DNA of 24,167 nt, taken from positions 1 to 24,167 of IMG/VR virus record IMGVR_UViG_3300046519_000390. The stretch is one strand, 5' to 3'. Below are positions 12,745 to 20,519 of the stretch, piece after piece. Position numbers and translations under genes: made by a program. Under the pieces are notes generated by a model. The model saw nothing but the letters and a program-made list of their open reading frames with translations, did not search any database and had not been told where the DNA came from. Origin of the DNA: a virus. The first letter of the stretch is position 1. The number at the start of each line of letters is the position of its first letter.

Positions 12745-12954
12745 TCAATTCATAATCAAAAGATAAGTCTCATTCGCTAATTGCTCTCTTGCTATGAGAG
12801 CCGTGTAGCGCGTCTCTTCCGCCCACATCTCGACAGGCCAACGCTGAAAGGCATTCAATATATTTGCGCGGGGCGTATCGCTGTCTCCGGCGCACGCCTC
12901 AGTCACAACAAGGGTCAACTCTTGCAGCTTGGCGCGCATTGCCCGCCTGAACAT
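12745..12954 (-). CDS. Small paralog of the first late gene
   Basis: The 69-aa product shares a motif with the 78-aa protein at 19500-19736: FxRxPxExWxxETRxT appears as FQRWPVEMWAEETRYT here and FERRPTEVWHSETRMT there, preceded in both by an Arg-containing helix. So the late operon contains two diverged copies. The start at 12954 is uncertain because no clear ribosome-binding site is seen; the frame stays open upstream into the end of the 1309-aa gene. It lies 16 bp after that gene and 14 bp before the 222-aa gene. The conserved Trp and ETR residues suggest a fixed binding surface. Function unknown. Confidence 0.6.
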   Translation of the reverse strand: MFRRAMRAKLQELTLVVTEACAGDSDTPRANILNAFQRWPVEMWAEETRYTALIAREQLANETYLLIMN

Positions 12955-12970
12955 TTCATGGTTAGAGCCG

Positions 12971-15900
12971 CTATTGATTTTCAAACAGATCCTCCACGCC
13001 AGGCTCGGACTCTTCGGGCGCACCGAGTTCATCATCAGCGCGGCGAACCTCTGCGACACGACGCCGGATAGCCTCTTGCTTTTCCACGTCCGTCATTAGC
13101 TGATACGCCTCGCCCGTAATAAGCTCAGTCAGAGCCGCTTGAATCTTCGGCTCCTGGCGTTCGAGCCTTGCTTGATAGCTTTCGTCTGACTCGCCTTTGT
13201 CTCGACGCGCACGCCCGACTTTTATATCCAGATCGTGCAATTCTCCCGCGATGGCTTTTAGTTCAGGGTCGGCGTCTACTTTTTCCTTGAGTCTTACGCG
13301 CCACTCTTCCGGCTCGCCCTGCTCCGTTCGCCCCTGCAATTCATCAAGGGACTTCCCTCTCGTCTCCACTCCAACACCGACAGCAGACGGCAGCGCTTTA
13401 GCTGCGCCCGTCAAACCTTCCTCCTCGAAAGCCTCATACACGTCCTTGAGAAAGAGCGGAGTTATCAGCTCAATAGTGTTTCGCTTGAGACTGAAGGCTC
13501 TCCCCGTCACATCCTCACCTGTCGCGGCATCCGTGATGTATGAAGGAATGGGGGCGAAATTCTTTCTAGCTTCCGTGAGTGCCGCGCCTCCATCTTCTTT
13601 GAAGTTCACGCCATCAAACGGCAGACGGGCGATGTAACGAGCCAGCCGGAAGCCGACCCTTAAATACCGCGCATTTCCACCTGTTATATCAAACGCCATC
13701 TCGCCGGATTTAATTTTGAGGAAGGTTGATTTTTCCGGGTCTGTGCCGACCTCAAGCCCCGCAGCACTCGCCAGCATCAGCGTTGAGGTAATCGCTCCTA
13801 TAACCTTTGCGGTCTGCTTGAGCGCAATCTTTCGGACACGCGGATCCATTCGCATGTATTCGATAGGATTCAAAACATCGAAGCGAGCTTTAATCAGACG
13901 CGGAGAGAAGAACGGCACGTTGAGCAGCTCAGCGGCGGGATTGAGACGGCCAAGATCACCACGCCCCGACATTGAATTTATCCTGCGCGCGAGGTCACGG
14001 TAAGCCTTCGGATTAGTCTCCGGCGTGACGCCCTCCGATTGAAGTATCTCGGCATACTTCGAGAAGGTTTCGAGCCGCATAGTATCCAGAGTCGCGTTGT
14101 AACTCTGCTCCGATTGCTTCACAACAGGGAGCTTTGAAGCGAAGCGAGACGGAAAGCTTTCCTCTCTTCCCTTACCCTGCGTCGCCAGAAACAGCCCCGA
14201 TTCTTCCGCCGTCTGTTTCATCGGATGCGTTGCAATATCGTCAACCACATCGGCGTAAGTGTCCGAGTTGAGAGAAGCAAGCCCCCGCTTCATTCCGCGA
14301 TACCATGCGCGAGGTTCACTAATAAACATCAAGCCTTGCCGCAGGAGTCCCGACACATCACCGGATGATTGAGCGGACTTAAAGACGCCCAGCGTATCAA
14401 GTACATTCCTCACCAACCCGGGACGCTTGCGCGGGTCAACTACCTTGTAGCCGGATTTGTCATATTCAATCAGCCCTTCCGCTTCCATCCGATTCAGATA
14501 GTCGCCCACTTCCTCATCCGACAGTTTGAACTTTCGGCGCAGGCGTCGCCCGTTGAGCTTCCCAGAGTTCTCAACTTCAGATTTAACTTGCCGGTAGCGA
14601 TTGAGGCCGGGAGCAATCGGCTCGCCGTCCACATCCGTCATGTTCAGGACTTCAAGCAGATTCTCTCTCGCGTATCCCCTGATCGTCTCCGGCGTCACAG
14701 ACTCAGGATGAACCACATAAGAGCCATCGCGCACCCGCGTCTTGCTGTAGCCCTTTGGCACGCTCGGAACCTGTTCGCCCTTACCGTACCTCACATAGTT
14801 TGTCTCACCGGCCAGCAGGCCATCGAGAGCGGTAGGATTAAGCGCGCGGGCGAGAGCATCACCGAAAGGACTCCGGCTTGAAGGCGTAGACTCACGATTG
14901 CGACCAACCGGAAAAGCGGCACCGAGGGCAGCGGCGGAGAGAAGCTTTGACGGGTCACGCTCGCCAAATAGAGCGGCCTGTCCTGCGTTCGTCGCGGCCA
15001 TCGCAGCCCGACCGGCAGCTTGACGCGCCAACGGCGAAAGGTTTCCGGTTAATCCACTAACAGCTTTTCCGACGCCCATTGTCGCCGCTGTCTCAAGCCC
15101 TGCTCCAGTAGCCGCAGGAAGCCCACGATTCAGGTTTTGCGCGAAGGCCAGAACGGGCGCACCTTCACCCGCAGCCAAGTACATCGGAGCTTCCGCAAGT
15201 CCACCAACCACGCCGCGCACAATCTTTCGGACAGGCCCCTTCTCTTCAGGAATTGCACGGCGGGCATCATCAATCGCGGCCTGTCCTCTTCCCTCTTCCT
15301 GTTGGAGCCGTTGATAGTCCGCGCCGTTGCGATCTTGGGAGACAGCAGCCCGCGCCGCGATAGAGGCATTCTGAGCAAGCTGCGCCTCTGCTAACCCAGC
15401 ATCGGAAAGGCCAGCCCGCACAGTATCGCCAAAGGTGCGTGTCGCCTTCTCTTCTTCGGCGAGTCTTTCTTTCTCGGCTCTGTCCTCCATCTGGACGCGC
15501 GCATACTCATCCTGTAAGCCCTGCAATCCGCCCGACAGATAGGCCGCAGCTCCACGACGCAGCGCAGGAGAATCCGGCATCACAAATTCATAGGTGCGGC
15601 TCTGCGGGTCAAAGACAAGGCTCTTGCGAATCTGAGCTATTTCCTCCGGCTCAAAGTTAGCCAGGTATCGCCCCGTCTCGTTCCTGTAGAGATCATTCGC
15701 ACGCACGGCATCAGCACCAAAGGCCGAGATTGCAGCAGCCGTTATCTCTTCATCGGTCGGATGGCGTCTCTCGTCACCGGGCAACTTCACCGTCAGGTTG
15801 CCAGCTATTTCTAAGCCACGCGATGGATTGTCAGGAACACTTTCCCTTGTCGCACCGAAATACTTTGCGCCCCCTGCTATCTGTTCCCCGACAGACTTAT

Positions 15901-16900
15901 CCAGCAGTTGGGGGGCATCAATCGGACGTACAGAAAGAGGATTGCCGAGTCCGTCTGTGAGGTCTACAGCCTCACCTTCTGGAATCCGCACAGACGTATT
16001 CGGAAAAGCGAACTTGTCGGGATAAAGAGCGTGAGGCGACCGCGCGGCCTGAGTATCCGTGTCGGGAGCTGCACCGGGCGCGGCGTCAAACAGATCATCC
16101 ACACGCTGCTCGCCATTGGCGTTGTACAACCCGAAGGTGTCTCTGCCCTGTCCCTCAGCATCGAAAAGGTCTGAGACATCATCCGAAGCAGCCGGGAGCT
16201 TTTCAGCGTCAACTCTACGTCCGACAGTCTTGGGCTGCGGAGTGTCGAAAAGGTCTGAGGCATCATCTTGCGGCTTGGGGCGCACCAGCGCATTGAGCTT
16301 GATTCTGTTCGGATGATACCCGAAGCCCGTATAACCACTCGTGATGCGATCAATGTACTCTCCGGTGCTTCCAGTGTAAGAACCTCGCCGCGCATCACCT
16401 TTCGGGAAGTTTGAGAATCTACGAACACGACGCAGGCCGTACTTTTCTACAGCACCCTCGCCCGCGTTGTAGCCAGCCAGCGCAGAAGGCACATTGCCGT
16501 TAAACTTATCCAAGAGGAAGCGCATGTAACGCACCCCGCCCATAATATTTTGGTCGGGGTCGTCTATGTTCTTAACGCCAAACCTCTGAGCAGTTCCCGG
16601 CTCAAGCTGAAGCAGGCCACGCGCGCCAGCCCACGACTCTGCTTTTGGATTCGCGCCCCGGTTCTCTCTTCCGGCGAGTCTGAAAATAAGCTCCGGGTCC
16701 ACCCCATACTGCTCGGAATATTTCTCAATAGATGAGCTGTAGGGATGACGAAGCGCGGGGGGTGTAAAGCTTTGCGCTTGCGGAGCAGGAGCGCGGCGCT
16801 GTCTCCGGCGCGCACGTCCCATTGTCCCGCCGAGTTGAGGCGAGTCAAACAGATCATCCACGCCGGGAGCATCCGTCAATCCTTGAACGCTTGCGCCCAT
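12971..16900 (-). CDS. Giant ejection protein with N-terminal lytic transglycosylase
   Basis: The 1309-aa protein has a soluble lytic transglycosylase (SLT) domain at about residues 55-190. The catalytic Glu is E79 in AGRENRG, followed by WAGARGLLQLEPGTAQRFG and ALAGYNAGEGAV. It should cleave cell-wall peptidoglycan during DNA entry. Four DLFD motifs lie in the first 272 residues (near 16, 216, 244, 269) and a DLFE motif ends the chain. The C-terminal third contains SGRGDLGRLNPAAELLNVPF and FFSPRLIKARFDVLNPIEY, resembling the large polyvalent protein-associated domain group (LPD38), from memory. Length and SLT position match T7 gp16 (1318 aa). It overlaps the 707-aa gene by one base (TGATG). 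It is expected inside the capsid and in the envelope channel after ejection. Confidence 0.85.
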   Translation of the reverse strand: MGASVQGLTDAPGVDDLFDSPQLGGTMGRARRRQRRAPAPQAQSFTPPALRHPYSSSIEKYSEQYGVDPELIFRLAGRENRGANPKAESWAGARGLLQLEPGTAQRFGVKNIDDPDQNIMGGVRYMRFLLDKFNGNVPSALAGYNAGEGAVEKYGLRRVRRFSNFPKGDARRGSYTGSTGEYIDRITSGYTGFGYHPNRIKLNALVRPKPQDDASDLFDTPQPKTVGRRVDAEKLPAASDDVSDLFDAEGQGRDTFGLYNANGEQRVDDLFDAAPGAAPDTDTQAARSPHALYPDKFAFPNTSVRIPEGEAVDLTDGLGNPLSVRPIDAPQLLDKSVGEQIAGGAKYFGATRESVPDNPSRGLEIAGNLTVKLPGDERRHPTDEEITAAAISAFGADAVRANDLYRNETGRYLANFEPEEIAQIRKSLVFDPQSRTYEFVMPDSPALRRGAAAYLSGGLQGLQDEYARVQMEDRAEKERLAEEEKATRTFGDTVRAGLSDAGLAEAQLAQNASIAARAAVSQDRNGADYQRLQQEEGRGQAAIDDARRAIPEEKGPVRKIVRGVVGGLAEAPMYLAAGEGAPVLAFAQNLNRGLPAATGAGLETAATMGVGKAVSGLTGNLSPLARQAAGRAAMAATNAGQAALFGERDPSKLLSAAALGAAFPVGRNRESTPSSRSPFGDALARALNPTALDGLLAGETNYVRYGKGEQVPSVPKGYSKTRVRDGSYVVHPESVTPETIRGYARENLLEVLNMTDVDGEPIAPGLNRYRQVKSEVENSGKLNGRRLRRKFKLSDEEVGDYLNRMEAEGLIEYDKSGYKVVDPRKRPGLVRNVLDTLGVFKSAQSSGDVSGLLRQGLMFISEPRAWYRGMKRGLASLNSDTYADVVDDIATHPMKQTAEESGLFLATQGKGREESFPSRFASKLPVVKQSEQSYNATLDTMRLETFSKYAEILQSEGVTPETNPKAYRDLARRINSMSGRGDLGRLNPAAELLNVPFFSPRLIKARFDVLNPIEYMRMDPRVRKIALKQTAKVIGAITSTLMLASAAGLEVGTDPEKSTFLKIKSGEMAFDITGGNARYLRVGFRLARYIARLPFDGVNFKEDGGAALTEARKNFAPIPSYITDAATGEDVTGRAFSLKRNTIELITPLFLKDVYEAFEEEGLTGAAKALPSAVGVGVETRGKSLDELQGRTEQGEPEEWRVRLKEKVDADPELKAIAGELHDLDIKVGRARRDKGESDESYQARLERQEPKIQAALTELITGEAYQLMTDVEKQEAIRRRVAEVRRADDELGAPEESEPGVEDLFENQ

Positions 16901-19023
16901 CAGTAAAGTATTGCGCCTCCGTCGGTCAATCGCCGCTCAGCTTCAGCTTCCGACACATGCCAACGCGCGGCGAACTTCGGAATATTTGCGCGCGGTGTTT
17001 TCTTCCCCTGAAATTCCCCTGTGCCCATCGCAGGCGGCGCAGATGAAATGTTCAACTGCCCGCCCTGCATTCCGCTTTGGGCGTCTACAGGAGTCCCATT
17101 AACCTCATCGCGCAAATCTTGAGCTTGCTGTCTCAAACTATTGGCGCGTGCCTTCTCTTCTCTGGCTGCGGCTTCGTCGGCCTGAATGTCGAGCTTCCTT
17201 GCCGACCGCAGCAGGCGTCTCTTCTCACCCGCTTTTAGCTCACCCGCGCCCGACACCCCGGCAGCGATGCGTGCGGCCTGTCGCCTATCTTGAGCCGCCT
17301 GTGAAGCAGCAGCTCGCGTAGCGGCGGCCTGTCTGTTCTTCTCGCCCTCGCTTTCCCGCGAGGTTCTGTTTCTGGACGAGCCGACCTTTTCGCCGCTCTC
17401 CGGATCAACTTTCTCAACTCGCTTAGTGACAACAGGAGCACCGCCCTCGCCCGTGAGCGGCGTAACCGAGCCGTCAGGATTGACTCTCCCCTTGCCGACC
17501 TGCACGCCATCTTCACCAAGCACATCAACCAGCACCGGGCGTTGCTGGTCGGGCGGGAGAGGATGCCCGTCGCTGTCCGTCATCGGATAACCAATGCGCG
17601 GGTCTTTGCTGTTGACCGCATAAGAGACGCCGCCTGATTTCTTCGTCGCCCACTTGCCATCTTTGAGGGAGCGAGCCTGCTCTAGCTTGAGTGTGCGCGT
17701 GGCGTCATCATCTGCGGCCTCGCGGTCTTGCTTCGACCAGTCGCCCTCCACTTTCAGCCGACCCATCAGCTCATCAATCTTCTGCCGATGAACCGAGTCA
17801 GCGTAAAACTTTGGATTGATGCCAGCGACCACGCCGGGCGCGATGCCGCCGAGCAAAGACCACGCGCCCGATTGTGGATTAGCAGCCGCGAACTGCGCCA
17901 CGCCTTCCAAATATTTGACGATTGCAGCCCTCCACCTGGGCGGCGAGTTTTCAGGGCTGTTCTTAAAGGCCGGGTTATTTATCAGATCATTCATGCGCCG
18001 AATCTCACGACGCATCCCCGGTATGGAAAGATCTTCAGGCGGCTCTCCCACCTTCACGTTAGGCGCAGCGGCGGCAGGCACGCGCGGAGTGGGAATATCA
18101 GGCTGACCATTCGACAATGCGCGGCGCAGATCGTCACCGAGTTTCGGCGGCAGGTCGGGCGAGGCAGGTTGCCGCTCGTTCAAGATTGAAGTGCGAATGT
18201 TCGGGTCTACCTGCGGCGGGACAGATGCGGCCATCGGTCGAGGCTGCAACGCGGCGTTCAGGGCTGCGGTGTTGATAGTCGGCTCGCCCGTCTGCGCCTC
18301 GCGTGGCTGCGGTGAAGGCACGCCCCGAATTGCATCGGCAATCGCATTCCCCCATGGTTGGCCGGGAGGATTCACTACCGGATGACCGCGCCTGTCCCAA
18401 TTTTCATAGGGCTGAGTCTCGCGCGTGCGGTCGAGCTCTTGGGGATTCTCACGCGGCAGCGGTAGAGCATCGGTCTGCGGAATGCTCGAAACCGGAACCA
18501 CTGGCGGATTACTGCCGCCGAGACTCAAGAGCGCCTCGCGGATAAGGCTTGAGGAAGGGTTAGGGTCAATCGTCGAAGGACGAACAGGCACACCAACACC
18601 ATCGGTCAATAATTGCTTGTTGCCCTCATCGTCGGTTGCGACTTCGGGGCGTTGCTCGCCATAGCGAATCGCGCGCCCGATTTCTCCGCGCGTAGAGCCT
18701 CCACGACGAAACTCTCTCATTGGCAAGAGCGGTCTTTGCGGCAATCGGCCATCGTTGTAGGTCTGCCCTGTCGTGAGCAGCTGATTCTGCGCGTGTCTGA
18801 CTGCGTTGTTGGCGCGGCTGTTAATTCTGTGTTCGCCAAATCGCTCAAGACCGGCAGCGCCGAGCTGTCCAGCGGCGTTGATGATCGTCTCGGCAATGCC
18901 CGGCTCCTGGTTAGCCATCTGCGGCATCGGCATCATCGGCTGAGGCTGTAGGTCAACACCATCAGAGCGGCGCGGCCTGCGTCGTATCGCTTCCATCAGG
19001 GCATTAACATCTATTCCTTGCAT
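16900..19023 (-). CDS. Putative internal virion (ejection) protein, gp15-like by position
   Basis: The 707-aa product is dominated by Pro-, Arg-, Asn- and Gly-rich low-complexity sequence (residues about 80-330), then a mixed segment. A strongly predicted coiled coil runs from about 555 to 645 (RNRQ-type Ala/Arg-rich helices such as ARKLDIQADEAAAREEKARA). The small C-terminal domain ends KFAARWHVSEAEAERRLTDG and AILY. No similarity to T7 gp15 is visible at sequence level; the call rests on order and size (gp15 is 747 aa, directly before gp16). A portal or capsid identity is not supported. It begins at the ATG at 19023, 15 bp after the 148-aa gene, and is coupled to the transglycosylase gene. 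Confidence 0.6.
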   Translation of the reverse strand: MQGIDVNALMEAIRRRPRRSDGVDLQPQPMMPMPQMANQEPGIAETIINAAGQLGAAGLERFGEHRINSRANNAVRHAQNQLLTTGQTYNDGRLPQRPLLPMREFRRGGSTRGEIGRAIRYGEQRPEVATDDEGNKQLLTDGVGVPVRPSTIDPNPSSSLIREALLSLGGSNPPVVPVSSIPQTDALPLPRENPQELDRTRETQPYENWDRRGHPVVNPPGQPWGNAIADAIRGVPSPQPREAQTGEPTINTAALNAALQPRPMAASVPPQVDPNIRTSILNERQPASPDLPPKLGDDLRRALSNGQPDIPTPRVPAAAAPNVKVGEPPEDLSIPGMRREIRRMNDLINNPAFKNSPENSPPRWRAAIVKYLEGVAQFAAANPQSGAWSLLGGIAPGVVAGINPKFYADSVHRQKIDELMGRLKVEGDWSKQDREAADDDATRTLKLEQARSLKDGKWATKKSGGVSYAVNSKDPRIGYPMTDSDGHPLPPDQQRPVLVDVLGEDGVQVGKGRVNPDGSVTPLTGEGGAPVVTKRVEKVDPESGEKVGSSRNRTSRESEGEKNRQAAATRAAASQAAQDRRQAARIAAGVSGAGELKAGEKRRLLRSARKLDIQADEAAAREEKARANSLRQQAQDLRDEVNGTPVDAQSGMQGGQLNISSAPPAMGTGEFQGKKTPRANIPKFAARWHVSEAEAERRLTDGGAILY

Positions 19024-19038
19024 CTCTTCATTTCCCTT

Positions 19039-19485
19039 TCAGAGTGCCGCTGCGCCCACGCTCGACGCTGCGCCAATCAACGGCCCCAATAAGTTGTTGC
19101 TTTGCTGTGTCGTTCCCGTCTGCGTGCCGCCGCTTTGAACAAGACGCGGCGCGGTCAACTCAGCCAGCATTCCGAGTTGCCCCATCCTCTGCGCGTTCAC
19201 TCCACCGTAAGCCTCGCGGAACGCTTCGCCTTTTTCCTGATTAAGCCCCTTGATATTTGCACGCAGGCCAGCGCCTCTCGTCTGTGCCGTCTCGTATGCG
19301 CCAAGAGGGTTGTCATAGGTGTCTCGGATAGCATTTTCAGCTTGGCCGTACCTGTAACCTATCGCCGGGTCAATCTGAGGCGTCCACTTCTTAAAGTCCT
19401 CAATCTCCTGCGTGCTTGGCGTCTGCTGCCACGCATAGGTGTTCGCCTGCTGTACGGTTTGGGTCTGTTTTGGACCACCTTTCAT
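19039..19485 (-). CDS. Small internal virion-like protein, gp14-like by position
   Basis: The 148-aa product has a Gln/Thr-rich N-terminus and a central helical segment with NPLGAYETAQTRGAGLRANI and YGGVNAQRMGQLGMLAELTA. The C-terminal Gly/Ala-rich hydrophobic end, NNLLGPLIGAASSVGAAAL, is suitable for membrane insertion. These features and its place directly before the 707- and 1309-aa genes resemble the smallest ejection protein of T7-like phages (gp14, 196 aa), which forms the outer-membrane pore. The ATG at 19485 with GGAAGGAAG upstream is selected over a longer frame reaching 19596, which would overlap the preceding gene. Confidence 0.65.
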   Translation of the reverse strand: MKGGPKQTQTVQQANTYAWQQTPSTQEIEDFKKWTPQIDPAIGYRYGQAENAIRDTYDNPLGAYETAQTRGAGLRANIKGLNQEKGEAFREAYGGVNAQRMGQLGMLAELTAPRLVQSGGTQTGTTQQSNNLLGPLIGAASSVGAAAL

Positions 19486-19499
19486 AATTTCTTCCCTTC

Positions 19500-19736
19500 C
19501 TAATTCAAAAGCGCATCCGGCGCGAAGTCGGGCATATAGCCAATCTTTACCATGAGAGCGACGCCCCTGGAGGTCATGCGCGTTTCGCTGTGCCACACTT
19601 CGGTCGGACGCCGCTCAAACATTGAGACAAGCCTTGCTCTGGCCTCTGCTTCACTGACGCCTCGCAACCGAGCGGATGCCTTTACGATCTCTTCGGCGCG
19701 GGCATCAAAGGCAAGTTGGAATCTGTTTGCGCTCAT
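19500..19736 (-). CDS. First gene of the late operon, small conserved-motif protein
   Basis: The 78-aa product (starts MSANRFQLAFDARAEEIVKA) is helical in its first half and contains FERRPTEVWHSETRMT, the motif shared with the 69-aa protein encoded at 12745-12954. The ribosome-binding site is weak (CAAGAG). It starts only 24 bases after the U-tract of an intrinsic terminator, which leaves no room for a promoter in between. That suggests expression depends on read-through. Function unknown; the duplicated motif within one virion operon hints at a structural role or at a late regulator acting in two places. Confidence 0.68.
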   Translation of the reverse strand: MSANRFQLAFDARAEEIVKASARLRGVSEAEARARLVSMFERRPTEVWHSETRMTSRGVALMVKIGYMPDFAPDALLN

Positions 19737-19759
19737 CTTGTTTCAGTTCTCTTGCTCAT

Positions 19760-19806
19760 AAAAAAAAGGGCGCAGCGGACTAACGTGTGTTAGTCCCCAA
19801 ACACCC
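19760..19806 (-). terminator. Intrinsic terminator immediately upstream of the late operon
   Basis: On the minus strand GGACTAAC (19796-19789) pairs with GTTAGTCC (19784-19777) around ACAC. An outer GGGTG (19806-19802) can pair with CGCCC (19772-19768) across a 4x4 internal loop, and eight U residues follow at once (19767-19760). It can end the replication operon transcript or attenuate a promoter proposed at 19815-19844. Confidence 0.75.
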
Positions 19807-19814
19807 GCTCCATC

Positions 19815-19844
19815 ATACTATGAATCGCACTTTTTGAACGACAA
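19815..19844 (-). promoter_or_regulatory. Possible promoter upstream of the late-operon terminator
   Basis: On the minus strand TTGTCG (19844-19839) is followed after 18 bp by TAGTAT (19820-19815). Each box matches the sigma70 consensus at four of six positions. It overlaps the end of the spacer after the nuclease gene. Weak by sequence alone. Confidence 0.3.
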
Positions 19845-19849
19845 AACAT

Positions 19850-20146
19850 TTACATTTTCACCCCGACGAGCGCGAGCGCGTCCGCTTCGCTTCGAGCTAC
19901 ATCTAACTGTCCACGCCACGCATCATGGAACTCTTGCTGGTCAGGAGTCAGGATGCCGGTCAGACTTTTAATTTCGATAATGCGCGTCTGCTTTACGCGG
20001 CGACCGCTCCCGCAGCAGCACGGCATCACCCCTCCAACAACTATGTCAGGGAAGCCATCGCCGACGCCGGAAGTCACGGCAACGGAGACGCCGACCTGTC
20101 TCAGCGTTTTTACTATTGGAGTTTGATTTAAGTCCGTTCGCTTCAT
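19850..20146 (-). CDS. VRR-NUC-like PD-(D/E)xK nuclease
   Basis: The 98-aa protein shows the compact nuclease pattern of the VRR-NUC/Holliday-junction-resolvase-like group: GVGDGFPDIVVG with catalytic D34, then RIIEIKS with E58 and K60, then LTPDQQEFHDAWRGQ with Gln residues positioned for the last motif. An inserted CCCGSG (residues 43-48) sits where the family has a loop. The length is typical. The ATG overlaps the previous stop (ATGA), so it is the last gene of the replication operon. Likely role: branched-DNA or recombination-intermediate cleavage during replication or before packaging, comparable in logic to T7 gp3. Confidence 0.8.
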   Translation of the reverse strand: MKRTDLNQTPIVKTLRQVGVSVAVTSGVGDGFPDIVVGGVMPCCCGSGRRVKQTRIIEIKSLTGILTPDQQEFHDAWRGQLDVARSEADALALVGVKM

Positions 20147-20358
20147 GCCGCAAAATCTAACGCCTTGTCGCGCTGGCTATCCTTTCCCGTTGGAAACCAC
20201 TTCACACTTGCGCCGTGCGTCTCCACCAGCTCTGTGATCGAGACGTAGCGGGCTACGAGCTTCATCCGAGCAAGCCGGGTGTTATTAGCCGTGACCTCTT
20301 CCGCAGTCATCTCTTCCGGCTCGCCGAAATACTTTTCATTGATAGCGTAAACGTACAT
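20143..20358 (-). CDS. Small hypothetical protein
   Basis: The 71-aa product (begins MYVYAINEKYFGEPEEMTAE) is mixed alpha/beta with a central Arg/Lys-rich helix and a conserved-looking SVKWFPTGKDSQRDK tail. The start overlaps the stop of the Cys-rich mini-gene (TAATG) and its stop overlaps the nuclease start (ATGA). It is firmly inside the replication operon and probably translated with the nuclease. No recognised motif. Confidence 0.68.
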   Translation of the reverse strand: MYVYAINEKYFGEPEEMTAEEVTANNTRLARMKLVARYVSITELVETHGASVKWFPTGKDSQRDKALDFAA

Positions 20359-20519
20359 TATGCCGCCCTCTGCTTTCTCTGTTCCTCATCAAACTTCTTT
20401 CTCTCTTCACACGAGAGCGACCAGCGGTAGCATTGACGGTTATCCATCATCGCGCAGAACTTGAAACCGATCTTGCACGCGCAGCGATTCTCAGGAGTTA
20501 GAACGAGAGTTTTAATCAT
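20358..20519 (-). CDS. Cys-rich mini-protein, possible zinc-binding
   Basis: A 53-aa gene that a 60-residue cutoff would miss. It starts ATGA, overlapping the stop of the TubC-like gene (20516-20519), and ends TAATG, overlapping the next start. It fits exactly into the 157-bp space between its neighbours, which is strong evidence that it is real. The protein (MIKTLVLTPENRCACKIGFK at the start) has cysteines at 13, 15, 22, 30 and 37, four of which could hold a zinc ion, followed by a basic/acidic helix (EERKKFDEEQRKQRAA). No family recognised; a nucleic-acid-binding accessory of the primase or nuclease is plausible. Confidence 0.7.
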   Translation of the reverse strand: MIKTLVLTPENRCACKIGFKFCAMMDNRQCYRWSLSCEERKKFDEEQRKQRAA

